64,000 nucleotides of DNA from Siphonodentalium dalli (GCA_032622095.1 CP136062.1:144912351-144976350); one strand, 5' to 3'. Counted from the first letter of the stretch, positions 1 to 11,505 are shown. A program made the numbers and translations. The notes: generated from the letters alone by a model not told the origin.

Positions 1-244
1 TGTGGTACAAATTGATCACACACACCTCTATACCGTGTATCTAGTTCTCAAATACACCTGCCAAATTCAGTTTCGATGATAGTCCAGGGACATCCCGGTG
101 TGTGGTACCGATCAATACACGACCTTATGATAAGAAATGAGAATCTGTCCACGGATAATGAGCACTAATACTAAGTCAGCGCCTCCATAAATTTGTCATG
201 GATATTATGTGATATATAATACCGGACATGTTGCATGTACCTAC
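1..244. other. No recognisable feature
   Basis: AT-rich sequence with short open frames only. I see no repeat, coding or RNA signal. Confidence 0.5.
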
Positions 245-449
245 CCGAGTTCGTATCCGTTTGGCGTAGCGATATCAGCATGTGGAAGTAGGTGTTCCTT
301 TAATATGTCAATTGCCTCGGGCACTTCATACTGGAATACATACAGCAAACACTCCACATGATTGCATGAAACATTCATGACCAGGTAATACCAAGATGCA
401 ATATTCCTTTCTGTATTACAGAATTGAGGAGTAGATCGATTAGGAAATG
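245..449 (-). CDS. Candidate internal exon of an unrecognised gene
   Basis: I do not recognise the product. The minus strand is open for about 68 codons, roughly from AFPNRSTPQFC through VPEAIDILKEHLLPH to NGYELG. An acceptor-like TTTGATTTAG precedes it at 450-459 and a donor-like GG|GTAGGT follows at 244-239. With these sites the exon is 205 nt, entering in phase 1 and leaving in phase 2. Composition is mixed, with several Cys and charged residues, unlike the AT-rich flanks. No partner exon with matching phase was found nearby, and about 0.5 kb either side is non-coding. It could also be a decayed transposon fragment. Confidence 0.28.
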
Positions 450-1038
450 CTAAATCAAACGACAACTAATGGTTATATAGGAATTCCTATTCACGTGTAT
501 TAATTAAGTAAGTAATAGTTAAACTATATTTTCAATATACCAGATAAAAGCGGCACATAATCGCCGTGTCTCAATTTTATCATATCCGTTTCTCGCTTAT
601 CGTGTGGCTTACATGTATACCCTGAGGCAACATATGGCAACTTCCCTTCAGAGCATAACATTCCACATCTTTCGAAGATTGTTTTCCATATGAGAAGTGT
701 CGCTTTTGAATTCTACGGCACTTTTTTTTATGTGTTTGGCCCTTTTGTCTAAATTATACATTTGCTGGGGGTATGGTGAGTAATTCTCTTAATACTGGGC
801 ATAATTTTACGTATAACGCGTTGAATTTGGTTTCAGCTTGAAGGGGTGTTTTCATGTCATAGTAGTTTATAACAAAATTAAACATGGATATATTATGTAA
901 CTTTTTACGAATTTAAATCTAAATTGTTTTCTTCAAATGTTTCGAGTAGCGTGAAAAAGTCACACTGACAGTATTCTGAGGGTCGACAGGACCATAATAG
1001 CAATGACTGTAGTTATTCTCCTATTTTTTGCATAGAGT
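450..1038. other. No recognisable feature
   Basis: Non-coding AT-rich sequence that ends where the 145-bp tandem repeat starts. Confidence 0.5.
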
Positions 1039-2058
1039 CTTAATATTGTTAGGGAATGATTTGTTTCCTCTGTTTCCATGTTTCAGAAAAAATAGAAAAA
1101 ATAAAAACATATAGTGTAAGCACTGTCCCAGTTTGTTTCGTGATGTTTCCACTGAATCAACTTGAAATAAAATTGCTTCGGAATCTTAATATTGTTAGGG
1201 AATGGTTTGTTTCCTCTGTTTCCTCTGTTTCCATCGTTTCAGAAAAAATAAAACAAATATAAATATATAGTGCAACCACTGTCCCAGTTTGTTTCGTGGT
1301 GGTTCCACTGAATCAACTTAAAATAAAATTGCTTCGGAATCTTAATATTGTTATGGAATGATTTGTTTCCTGTTTCCTCTGTTTCTATCGTTTCAGAAAA
1401 AAATAAATAAAAATAAAAATAATATAGTGCAACCACTGTCCCAGTTTGTTTCGTGATGTTTCCATTGAATCAACTTGAAATAAAATTGCTTCAAAATCTT
1501 GATATTTTTAGGGAATGGTTTGTTTCCTCTGTTTCCTCTGTTTCCATCGCTTCAGAAAAAATACAAAAAAATAAAAATATATAGTGTAACCACTGTCCCA
1601 GTTTGTATCGTGATGTTTCCATTGAATCAACTTTAAATAAAATTGCTTCGAAATCTTAATATTGTTAGGGAATGGTTTGTTTCCTCTGTTTCCATCGTTT
1701 CCGAAAAAAAATAATATATATATAGTGTAACCAATGTACCAGTTGGTTTCGTGATGTTTCCACTGAATCCTTGAAATAAAATTGCTCCTGAGTCTTAATA
1801 TTGTTAGGGAATGGTTTGTTTCCTCTGTTTCCATCGTTTCAGAAAAAGAAATATATATATATAGTGTAACCACTGTCCCAGTTTGTTTCGTGATGTTTCC
1901 ACTGAATCAACTTGAAATAAAATTGCTCCTGAGTCTTAATATTGTTAGGGAATGGTTTGTTTCCTCTGTTTCCATCGTTTCAGAAGAAAACAAAAATATA
2001 TAAATATATAGTGTAACCACTGTCCCAGTTTGTTTCGTGATGTTTCCACTGAATCAAC
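1039..2058. repeat. Satellite-like tandem repeat, unit ~139-157 bp, 7 copies
   Basis: The landmark CTTAATATTGTTAGGGAATG recurs with starts at about 1039, 1185, 1341, 1498 (diverged), 1655, 1794 and 1935, so units are 139-157 bp long. Length differences come from an A/T-rich stretch and from the copy number of a TGTTTCCTC motif. Each unit also contains CCACTGTCCCAGTTTG and AAATAAAATTGCT. Overlapping open frames on both strands here are by-products of the repetition. The array continues after an inserted MITE. Confidence 0.9.
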
Positions 2059-2062
2059 TTAA

Positions 2063-2557
2063 AGACACGGTTGGCCTTGGCGGTGGGTATCCTGTGAAAT
2101 TATCTCCACCCGTCAAAAACCGCCACAAACAGAAAGAACATCAAAATGTAGATATACTTTGTCCGTATACAAATAAGAAAAAATCGCATAAACAGTATGT
2201 TATGGTCATATGTTTGACCATTGTTATGTAAACAAAAGCATGAAAAGTTACTTTTCTGGTGTTTGTTTATATTATGATGGTAAACATAAAGAGCGTTCTT
2301 TGTTGATGAATACCTGATATGGAACTAATAAAGAGCGTTTATGCCATTTGTGTGTGATTAGCCAGTAGCATTGTGCTGTCTTCTGTAACACAATCAGGCT
2401 CTTGCTTAGGTAAAATATAGTAGGTCTTTGTGATAACATGCTGTTTACGCGATTATCATGGTATATATGAACGGAACTGTATGCGTTTTAATGTTTTTCT
2501 GCTTATGGTGTTTGGAACAAATATGAATATTTTCGACAATTAAGGCCGAACGTGCCT
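2063..2557. mobile_element. TTAA-target MITE, copy 1 (495 bp), inside the satellite
   Basis: This 495-bp segment interrupts the tandem array exactly where intact units read CAACTTAAAATAAAATTG. It is flanked by TTAA (2059-2062) and TCAA (2558-2561, one mutation away). Its ends are short imperfect inverted repeats, AGACACGGTTGG on the left and the complement of AGGCACGTTCGG on the right. A subterminal hairpin pairs TGGCGGT with ACCGCCA. It has no coding capacity. A second copy, alike over its whole length, lies at 24198-24693. TTAA duplication is typical of piggyBac-type transposition; the ends do not show the usual piggyBac CCC start, so family assignment is tentative. Confidence 0.85.
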
Positions 2558-2561
2558 TCAA

Positions 2562-2780
2562 AATAAAATTGCTCCTGAGTCTTAATATTGTTAGGGAATG
2601 GTTTGTTTCCTGTGTTTCCTCTGTTTCCATCGTTTCAGAAAAAATAAAACAAAAAATATATATATAGTGTAACCACTGTCCCAGTTTGTTTCGTGATGTT
2701 TCCACTGAATCAAATTGAAATAAAACTGCTCCTGAGACTTAATATTGTTAGGGAATGGTTTGTTTCCTCTGTTCCCGTCT
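2562..2780. repeat. Continuation of the ~145-bp tandem repeat
   Basis: Two more units start at 2581 and 2738 with the same landmark words. The last is cut off at about 2780 by the foldback element that follows. Confidence 0.85.
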
Positions 2781-2787
2781 TAAGTAG

Positions 2788-3471
2788 GCGCCCCATTCGC
2801 GAATTTTCAAAAAAATCTCAATTGCAATCTATAAATTTGAATGTGAGAATCATTATTTATGTAATCAATGTATCCAACAGTATTATAACAACACATGTTC
2901 ACACTGATACAATGAGAGATATGTTATTATTAAAAAAGTGGTTTAAAGAAAAAGAAAAAGAACTTTTTTGAGGCAAATTGACAGGAAGAGTTAATTGACA
3001 GGAAATATGTGCCAAAAAAAACACACACACACTGCATCTAGCTTAACGATCCAACTATAGTATGCGCTCAGTCTACCATCTTAACTCATCACTGTCTGCG
3101 AGAAAATAGATAAAAACATTTTTCATTGCATATTTAGATTTTTTGCAGCCATTTGCAGAACTATTTTCTGGAGGAAAAATCACCATAAAACAACATAATG
3201 TCTGAAAAGATGAATCAGCATTGTGTGTTTATGCCTACCAGATTATTGCAACCTCGGTTGAATAATATTTACGTTGTTTTATGTTGTTGTAGTCCTTCAT
3301 ATGATAAAATTGTTCTGCAAATGTCTGCAAAAAATACATTTCTTTCACAATGTGAGGGTGAACAGATGTTTTTATAGTACTATAGCATACATTGATAATA
3401 GATGATAATGGTTTCCCCTTCAAATTTAGAGTTTGATATTGAGATGTTTTGAAAACTCGCGAATGGGGCGC
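2788..3471. mobile_element. Foldback element with ~170-bp diverged arms
   Basis: The left arm starts GCGCCCCATTCGCGA at 2788 and the right arm ends with its complement at 3471. The arms stay alignable for about 170 bp at very roughly 65-70% identity with very few length differences. They enclose ~340 bp of unrelated sequence containing a short CA run. No transposase is present. The element abuts and truncates the satellite array. No target duplication could be defined. Confidence 0.6.
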
Positions 3472-4875
3472 TTTGTTGAAGTGTCTTCCACATGTACTTG
3501 TAATCATATTCACTGAAACCACGACATATGTTAATTACACCACGAAGGTACTCAAAGTCCTAAACATTAAAAGCTTGCAAAGATCGTTTTGTACCATTTG
3601 GAAGGAGTAGTCGTTTTATACTACAAAACTACCAAGCATGTAATCGCCAGAGTATGTATTTGGCCATTACGTTTATGAGATCAAGCAAACTAATTAGTAT
3701 TCGCGCTAAAATAGTTCGTTGGTTTTTTATATTTATTCTAAAATTGCCTGTTTCGAAAAAGTTATGTTTTCCTCTGTTAGCGCGAACACAGATATATTCC
3801 TACGTATTTTTGTCAATTACTGTGAATTATGGATGAAAAAACGTACCAAAATCACATTCACGTTTTAGGCCTATTGGCGTCACCAGTTATCTGCGTAATT
3901 TGCATGTATAATAATGTCGCCTATAATATCGAATAGAACTACGTTTACATAATAAAGCTACGGACCATTTAATGGGCTGACCTTATATATGAATAGTGAG
4001 GTAGTGGGGCGTTGATACACAAAGTTATTATGCTAGATATGATGACTTGTATTATTATAACTCACACACGTGATTAGATCAGCATGCTCAAAGGTGTTAT
4101 GGTATCTATATAAAGTAATTTATGAATAGTTGATTTCACCATCGATTATTAACCCAAAATGCTATAACATAAATTGTGTTTGGTCAAGATAGTAATTATT
4201 CACGGCGTTATATTGCTACACAAAGAGCTCGGAGTGGATAATATGTCTTCAATGTTTTTATGTCGATTTTACCAATGCCAGGTATTGATGCATATAATCA
4301 CGTAATGCATAAATCCAGGAAGAACTGAAAGAAATATTCATGTATAATATCTACTGTTATTAAGAAAAGAAAACAATGATTGTTAAGACATACTATAGGT
4401 CACACTTTGTTTCGCATTTGTCTATTCAGATATTTTTTTCTCTTGGCTCTACATATATGCGATGTTGTTTCCTGTCACATATTTTACTGCCCAAACTCAT
4501 CAAAATGACAGTCTTGAAATAATATAAGCTGACAATTCATATAACTGATGTGGAACTTTGCTACTTGTAAATTCATTGTATAATTATGTAACGTCATACT
4601 TGCCATAGCATTCTCGTCTCCCAGTATCGGATCGCACACTGAAGAAAGCAAAACATCATAGATAGAAAACTCATTGTATGTGTCATGTATATTTATTACT
4701 CAAGAGACTACATATTGTTCTATACTTTAACAAAGTTTGAGTATTGCAACAGAATTGAATATAATTGCAAATTCATAAACTCATATCGGACAACTTATTA
4801 AAAACAAAATGGACGCAAAACTAGCAAGCTCATCGCAAATGAAACTGATTATCATTTTACAGAATTTCGCCATAG
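3472..4875. other. No recognisable feature
   Basis: AT-rich sequence without long open frames, repeats or RNA signals that I can support. Confidence 0.5.
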
Positions 4876-5264
4876 CCACAAATTTTCAATTTTAAAATGA
4901 ATCCGGTATACATGTACTTAAATAACACAGAGCTAAACGAAATAGGAAACATTGGGCATTAATCCTCCACACAATTCTTAGGAATCCATAGAGATGAAAA
5001 CCTGACATTCAAAATACATGTATCTGCTATTTGTTACAAAAATGACGAATGCCATATACATGTACCACGTCAATACATTTGAACATTTCTTTCCTGCTAG
5101 TGCATTTAAAACAGTATGCTCTAATACAAAACCATCTGGTATACGGGGTTCAGATATGGGTCACGTCTCTACGATCAAAAACAATGTCCATGCTTAAAAA
5201 AGCGCGATACGAACTGTATAGATATGTAATCAGAAATATAGCAGCCACACCTAACCTCTTTTAA
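4876..5264 (+). pseudogene. LINE reverse transcriptase fragment (thumb region)
   Basis: Conceptual translation across one stop gives NNTELNEIGNIGH, then STQFLGIHRDENLTFK, then LIQNHLVYGVQIWVTS. This is the post-active-site part of a jockey-like non-LTR reverse transcriptase, where 'FLGI.ID..L.F..HI' is followed by 'HL.YG...WG'. At least one stop interrupts it and both ends are truncated. The palm fragment that should precede it instead lies downstream at 5424, so the two pieces are rearranged or come from two insertions. Confidence 0.65.
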
Positions 5265-5423
5265 AAAAGAAAACACTCAACATCATTCATATCCATAAAG
5301 TTAATCAAGCTGTTTCCATGCGTGATGGTATAATAATTATGCTCTTGAAAGAATCATTCATCGATATGTTCACCAAATGCACAACATGGCAAAATTACAC
5401 ATTAGTTTCTAAAACACCATCAT

Positions 5424-5640
5424 TTTGCAGATGATACGACTCTTCATATATCCGGCCACAACTATCGGAATATTGAAAAGCAAGTTAATTCGGAATTGAT
5501 CAAAGTCCATCATTGGTGTTGTGGCAACAAATTAGCAATTAATGCATCAAAAAGTAAATACATGTTATTACATCCCACCAGGGGTCAATACTATGAACAA
5601 TTTTATACCTGTGAATACAAATAGTATTTATTAATTTGTA
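5424..5640 (+). pseudogene. LINE reverse transcriptase fragment (FADD palm motif)
   Basis: The plus strand from 5424 reads FADDTTLHISGHNYRNIEKQ, continuing to LAINASKSKYMLLHP. FADD is the catalytic aspartate pair of the polymerase palm, and 'K..L.IN.SK.KYM' is the segment that normally follows. Only about 60-70 codons survive. The fragment lies downstream of, not upstream from, the thumb fragment at 4876-5264. Confidence 0.65.
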
Positions 5641-6600
5641 ATTACAAATTTGTGTTAACTATCACAGTGGTTTCACAGTACAGGGAAAATTTAGCCGTAT
5701 TATTGTAATACCTTAGACTGGGCGAGGGGTGAAACCCCTAAAACGTAAAAGAAAAAAAATCACCACTCTGCTCCCATTCACCCGTTATCAGTGTTATCTG
5801 TATACCAGTTCAAATTAGACGGACATGTATATAGAGCTAAAATAACTGACAACAATTTCTATGGGAAAGTTACAATGCGTGATATTATTGTGTGATTAGT
5901 GATATCGCCGGTACTATGAAACGATGAGCTAACAAAATCTCGCAAATTTCACAAAGATCTACTGCTGATTATTGTAGATCGCTTACGGGCTAACCGTTAC
6001 CTGTGAGTGATTCACAATATATTGAATCACGGCAAGCCAAAGTTACAAAAGAATTAACCAAACATAAGTTGAGAGGTGGTCGCTTATCAGAGCTATTCAA
6101 TCGGTACACGGATTGCTAAGTTGATGACCACTTGTCTGCGCAAAGTTAACTAATAAACTTTTCGTTTGTAGAGTGTGTATGTAAGTACAAGTCAGTGTAA
6201 TATCGAGTACTACAACAAATTTGGTATCATTGTTTTCACAAATTACAACCATTCAGTTTGTGAAAACAAAATATTATTTTGATGGTATAACATTATATTG
6301 TGCCCATTCTATGATTTCATCGAGGCAGGAACGTGGCTCCATTTTATCAGGGGGCGCCCATCACAGTATCTAAGCAGGGACGTGCTAAGGCTCTCGGTTA
6401 TGGGAGGGGTGGTCATTTTATAATTTCAAACTGCTCCGATATCTCATAATATATCGAGATAGTGAAGTGGCTATATGGGATCAGTTTGGTGATGGGGTGT
6501 TCATCCTATAATTTCAATATGCACCCTTTGAATAAAAATAATGCCTATAGTTCCACATAGCGATGGAATCGTATATCAAGAGGCGAGTATTTTAATTGTT
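5641..6600. other. No recognisable feature
   Basis: Non-coding. There are short local palindromes but nothing that I can assign. Confidence 0.45.
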
Positions 6601-6618
6601 CTACGCTGATAACAAAAG

Positions 6619-6917
6619 TTAGTCAATGTGACTAACATATGTTAGTCAAACATTTTTCCCCAGGATGACTTAGTTCAGCCAACATGACTGAGGCATAACA
6701 TTAGTCAAAATTACTAGGGTGATGTTAGTCATAACGACTAAGAAATGGGGATTCAAAACGACCAATTAGTCAAAATGGCCAGGATTTAGTCATAACTTTT
6801 CTTAGTCACTAGGAAGGCGAAAATGTAAGTTGCGGAATTATGTGCAAATAATTCCAATATTTGACCAAAGTTACTCAATATGTTTGTGACTAAGACTAAG
6901 TTAGTCATATTTAGTCA
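6619..6917. promoter_or_regulatory. Cluster of 11 TTAGTCA/TGACTAA heptamers
   Basis: Perfect heptamers lie at 6619, 6642, 6701, 6725, 6766, 6786, 6802, 6901 and 6911 (TTAGTCA) and at 6629 and 6887 (TGACTAA), with several one-mismatch copies between them. Chance would give far fewer than one in 300 bp. TGACTAA is close to the AP-1/bZIP site TGA(C/G)TCA, so a bZIP-bound cluster is possible. A decayed short-unit repeat would look similar. No gene start nearby can be tied to it. Confidence 0.5.
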
Positions 6918-6933
6918 AAATGTCAAACCCTCT

Positions 6934-6948
6934 GGGGGGGGGGGGGGG
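6934..6948 (+). repeat. Poly-G run (15 G)
   Basis: An uninterrupted run of 15 G directly precedes GTTGG-type sequence. Similar runs lie at 13570-13582, 35516-35527 and 61371-61384, with C runs at 41804-41812 and 44460-44469. Several of these sit in copies of one dispersed repeat. Confidence 0.9.
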
Positions 6949-7544
6949 TTGGACAACTTAATGTTACAGCTGGAAAATCAGAAGCCAACCGGGGTAAACA
7001 ATTACATTTCACAGAAATATAAGTTTCTGATTGAGGGGTGGGGTACAGTTGGATATCGACGTTGGCGCACCGAAGATACCATCTTGCCACGTCACTGTAT
7101 TTATGCTGTAGTCATTTGTGAAAACTGTGCTTGCATCTTCGTATTCGTGTCCTTTACCGTGACCAAATGCGTTCGCGTTGACGATCGAAACTCAAAGATA
7201 TCACTCACTATTTATATCGACCACCAACGTGTTAGAGACGTTGTGACTCATAAGATTTGGCGGCGACTCGCCCCTTCCTATTCTGAACAGCTGTAATGTG
7301 CCAGGCATCATGTTCCGAAGACCGCTATCGTCATGTCCCTGTTTATGAGATTTCCTTTGATAAAACATTTTCGCTACATCCCTGCGAATCAGATGGTTAT
7401 ATGGTCCGGTTTAAGGGTGTGAAAATCGACAATTTATGTTTGACACCCTATATAGAACTTCTAGACAAGTTCCTTAACGATGTAACTTTCAATAAATTGG
7501 GTAATTTTAGTAGTTACAAGGAACACATACTGCTACCTCACATC
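6949..7544. other. No supported gene
   Basis: Two overlapping plus-strand open frames (6880-7296 and 7296-7562) cross the G run and show no recognisable protein motif. I treat them as chance. The sequence near 7330-7400 is weakly alike that at 7830-7900. Confidence 0.4.
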
Positions 7545-7790
7545 CAAGCTGACACCCCCTAAGGTTTGACAATTTCTAAATATAGGCCATTTCAATCCAA
7601 ACTTTTGACCAAAGGAGGTAAATATGCAAATGTTGGTCTAAAACAAACACATACCCTCTAATAAATTGTTGGAAAAACAAAATAAGAGAACAAGTTCAAC
7701 CTATTGTTGTTGTAAAATTTCCAATTCAAGTTGTTTCAGGTATCAAATTTCCAACTGTTGAAATTGTTGATAAAATGTTTGGGGCGAGAA
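7545..7790 (+). repeat. Diverged copy of a dispersed AAATTTCCAACT-type repeat
   Basis: It contains ACACCCCCTAAG, TTTGACCAAAGGAGG, AAATATGCAAATGTTG and two AAATTTCCAA words, in the same order as in the four tandem units at 38.6-39.0, 41.7-42.1, 44.3-44.7 and 47.0-47.4 kb. An opposite-strand copy lies at 61240-61560. Confidence 0.5.
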
Positions 7791-7879
7791 ACATAACCCA
7801 ACCCCCTTGTCGCGACGTCACTGCGGGTTGTACTTGAGATTTCCAGCTGACAAAACATTTCACAAGGGGGTGAATCGAC

Positions 7880-8478
7880 CCCTTGTCGCCACGTCCCTGC
7901 GTATCATAGATGGTATCATATCTATGCTAAGTGAAAAAATATCCAGTGAATTATATTCCATAAATAAGGTAAAGCGAATGCTACCCAAGAACTGCCTGAA
8001 AACACTATACTTCTCTTTGATCCACAGTCATCTCATCTATGGTTTGTCAATTTGGGGCCATGCATATACAGGAGGCACTATCTTTAAACAACAGAAAAGG
8101 GCAATCAGAATTATATCCAATCAATCATATAGAAGTCATACAGAACCCATTTTTCTGTATGAAAATATTTTGAAATTCCACGACTTATATCAACTACAAG
8201 CTGCGACGTTTATTTTTGACTGGAAAAGAGGAAATCTTCCCAAATCTTTCAATGAATCATTTGATTATACAACGGCTAAAACCCGACAGGCAGGCAGTCT
8301 AAAAGCATCAACTCCTAGAACTGCTTTTAGTTCTGTGTTACCTAAGCACACATTCCCTGACATATGGAACTCATTGGATAAAAATAACAAAAACATAACC
8401 TTTCGAAATAGATTAAAAAAATTACTGACAAAAAGTTATATATCGCGATACTCGTCACAAATTAAATGCAACAATTAA
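7880..8478 (+). pseudogene. 5'-truncated jockey-like LINE, reverse transcriptase C-terminus
   Basis: The open frame encodes the C-terminal part of a jockey-like non-LTR retrotransposon protein. Recognisable segments are LPKNCLKTLYFSLIHSHLIY-GLSIWG, then KQQKRAIRII and an 'IL...DLYQLQAATFIFDW' region typical of this domain. Polymerase and endonuclease domains are missing, as expected for 5' truncation during insertion. The frame is still open for about 195 codons, so this copy is fairly young. The upstream boundary near 7900 is marked by unrelated GACGTC.CTGCG repeats. It cannot encode an active enzyme. Confidence 0.75.
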
Positions 8479-8984
8479 TTTTGTCGAGATTGTACAGATA
8501 CGTAAACTGCACAGCATGAGCCCCACCATTAATATATAAACTTGCTATTGAAAAAGCCTGGTATGTTCACCTTACATTTTGGCTGGAAGATACGCAAAAT
8601 TAGTCTTTACAATCAGATGAGTACGAACAAAATGAAAAGCAACGATAAAAGGCTGTCGATCTGGTCCTTTCTAAAGACATCATACTTCAGCCAGACTCTG
8701 TACCTATGATAAAGTAATATTAAGCCCAGTCCATAGTAAACCGTCATGTGTGCACATAATGCAATAAGATTGGATACACCATTCCGTTATTTCAAAATAT
8801 CATTCCATTTCACGTTGTAGTTTTATGAATTAAATTACAGTTATATATAGGGGCGGCAGGAAGACGGCCCATTTGGCCATGCCGCTCGTGTACAATATAC
8901 CTATGTTCACTTTTGAATATTGTGTTTAATTGTTACCAACTGTCTATATTTTGTACAAATAAATACTACTACTACTACTACTAC
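8479..8984 (+). mobile_element. 3' UTR and (ACT)n tail of the LINE
   Basis: About 500 non-coding bases follow the stop and end with TACAAATAAATACTACTACT, continuing as ACT repeats to about 8984. Jockey-like LINEs often end in short simple repeats rather than poly(A), so this is read as the 3' end of the element. Confidence 0.6.
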
Positions 8985-9540
8985 ACCAAGAACATCTTTC
9001 TCCCAAAACTTCCATTTCATGCATATATCAATAAAGATGGAACACCTTAGATACCGGATTCACACCACATCATAATATAGGTAGGTGTTTAAATGACTAT
9101 CAATAAGGCATTCAATAAAATTAATAATTTGAAATGTAACGATATATAAGGATATCCCGACTCCGTGATTTGCTCGGTTTAATAAGAGCTGTTTTCATCA
9201 ATTCCAATTCGTTTAATATTATCGACCCATAATACATAGGTATTAAGATAACATATAATACATTTATGTACATGACTTACATCATAGATATTCAAATGAT
9301 ATACATTATAATATATGAACAGTATTTACTTTTACTACATAAATAATATACCTGTTTGCCATAAGTTTTGTCCGCTGACGCTATCAACTATGGTGCCATA
9401 TGATTGATCCATACAAAGTGCATAGACACCCTCACTTATATTACCAGCGAGGTAATATAATTAAGAGTATGTATCCACTCTGGTTTAGTCGCTTGCGCAT
9501 GTTATTTCTTGTTAGCTTCGTATGAATACAGTGTCATTTA
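8985..9540. other. No recognisable feature
   Basis: AT-rich and non-coding. Confidence 0.5.
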
Positions 9541-9556
9541 CTGTCATCTTCGGTAT

Positions 9557-10690
9557 CTACCCAAGCTTGTCCGTATTTATAAGTTCACGATTGATTATTT
9601 TAATAAAGTCGCACAATTTTCGTATGTCTGTTGAATTCTTCTGGTTAAGTATTTCGCTCATTGTGATAGTATTTTGTTTTCTGTTAATAAATTTTGATAG
9701 TAATCGCGGTTGCTCGGGTGATAGTCTCTCGCATTCGAAAAGATAATGAAATTCATCTCCAATCTTTCTGGAGTTACAGAGTGGACATAGTCGGTCAGTT
9801 TGTTCAGGTTTTCGCCAGCGTCCTGTTTCAATCGGTAAATGGTGGTTACTTGTTCTAAATTTACATAATGTAATCCGGTTTACTACGTTCAACATTAGAT
9901 ACCTTTCGAAAGATAAGTCATGTTTAAAAATTTGGTATATCTTACCACGACTGGAGTTGTTCATATCAGTTTCCCAATTATCCGTGAATTGTGAAATTAA
10001 ACTACACTTTATATACGAAACGAACTGGGCAGTATCCGGTATGCGTTCCATGTGCCATGCATGCAATTGGTTACAATGTTCTAATAAATCATAGATTCGG
10101 TGTAATAAAGACAAATTATTAGCGTTGATATCGAACATAGTATGTGCTAATTTCAGAAATATTCTGGGATATCTCACCTTACTATTCATAAATTTACACC
10201 AATATTTTATAATTCTCGTGTTTATATACACGTCAATTGGTAGCATCCCACATTCCCCATACAGCATAAAGTCTGAGGTTAAGAATAGGCTTCATAAATT
10301 TTCGATGAACTTTTTCCAGAATATCATTGTTACCAAAACCCCAAATCTCGCAACCATATAATCAAATTGGCATAACGAGCAGGTCGAACAAATCAAGTTG
10401 GTGTTTGATCTCGAGACAGTGCGTTCGTGATTTTCCAATAACTGAGTACTTGGCTTTGGTAGCTTTTTCTGCCAGGGCCTTTTTTGCCGTCGTGAATGAT
10501 CCAGATTTGCAAAATATTATTCTAAGGTAATTAAATTTGTTTACTGCTTCGATTCTTCTACCTTTGAACAGAAATTTTGTCTTTTTTTGGGAGATTGGTC
10601 TTCGATAGGTTGACAATTTTCGTTTTCTCTATATTCACTGTTAAATCCCCTATATCGCAATCCCCAACTTCATTCAGTGCAATCCTACTC
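9557..10690 (-). pseudogene. LINE ORF2 C-terminal half, frameshifted
   Basis: Reading from 10690 downwards, the translation gives LTVNIEKTKIVNLSK (post-palm), FNYLRIIFCKSGSFTTAKKA and 'LYGCEIWGFGNND..LEKVHRKF' (thumb). After a frameshift near 10270 it continues with a 236-codon open segment ending in FRTSNHHLPIETGRW..., 'CPLC...GDEFHYLFEC' and KLCDFIKIIN. The CxxC...HxxxxxC knuckle is the usual C-terminal zinc-binding motif of this LINE group. The same architecture ends the decayed LINE at 26345-26749, so the two belong to related families. Endonuclease and polymerase cores are absent (5' truncation). Confidence 0.8.
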
Positions 10691-10699
10691 GGTTTATGT

Positions 10700-11505
10700 G
10701 TATCCTTTAAATAGAGCGGGTACTACTTACTATATATAACATCATTTTGGTTGCTCTTAATTTCCTTTATAATCTCGCCCCATCTTATTTTGGTTTTTCC
10801 GTCACCAACGTACCCTGCAATGAATTAAAGGGAAGGAACATGTTAGCTGTGGACAATATTTAATATTACGGTGTATCTCTTCGATCTATTTAAGAAATTA
10901 CTGGCAGATCGATTGGAGCCATGCAAGTCATTTCTTATAATCATATATAATCATATACCAGTACATTTTAATAATAGACCATTAACAATTTGAACACCTT
11001 TTCAAAACTACAACAACAATTGTCAGTAACATTGTTCAAATTCCAACACATTTTCCCAACAACACGCAGCGATCGGCTTGAAGTGACGTAGGTGGTTCGT
11101 CGCTTTTTTGAAGAGAACACCACGTAGCAAGCACGTGAACACAGTCGGCTTGAAGTGACGTATATGATCATCGCTTTTTATTAAGTTGTCACTTCAGCTA
11201 TTGTCTGATGAAAGTCTGAAACGTTCGTGTAACCGGTATGGCGATTTGTACCGATTCTCACGGAAGCTAATTGTGTGAATGCAGGGGGTGTGTACTTATA
11301 CTGCAATAGCCCTAACATATAAGACCCGTATAGTGCATATGTGAGATTTATATGGAGGCAAGGACGCAGTATGAGTGTTCATTGCTTCAGATATGCTTGC
11401 TTTAATTAGTGAGCGTGAACAAATTCTCACTTCTTATCGAAATGGTCATGCATCGATCGGAATGGCACATTGATATATCCCTAAACTCAGATCAAGCTTG
11501 AAAAT
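10700..11505. other. Non-coding; short duplicated CRE-like segment
   Basis: No gene. The words CGGCTTGAAGTGACGTA occur twice about 71 bp apart (near 11074 and 11145), each followed by a TCATCGCTTTTT-like tail. TGACGTA resembles a CRE/bZIP half-site, but nothing ties it to a gene. Confidence 0.4.

Noticed and set aside
1508-1873. 121-codon minus-strand open frame
   Set aside because: It lies wholly in the ~145-bp satellite; the repeated peptide pattern only reflects the repeat.
6880-7562. Two overlapping plus-strand frames (138 and 88 codons)
   Set aside because: The first runs through a 15-G tract giving poly-Gly, and neither has motifs or splice signals.
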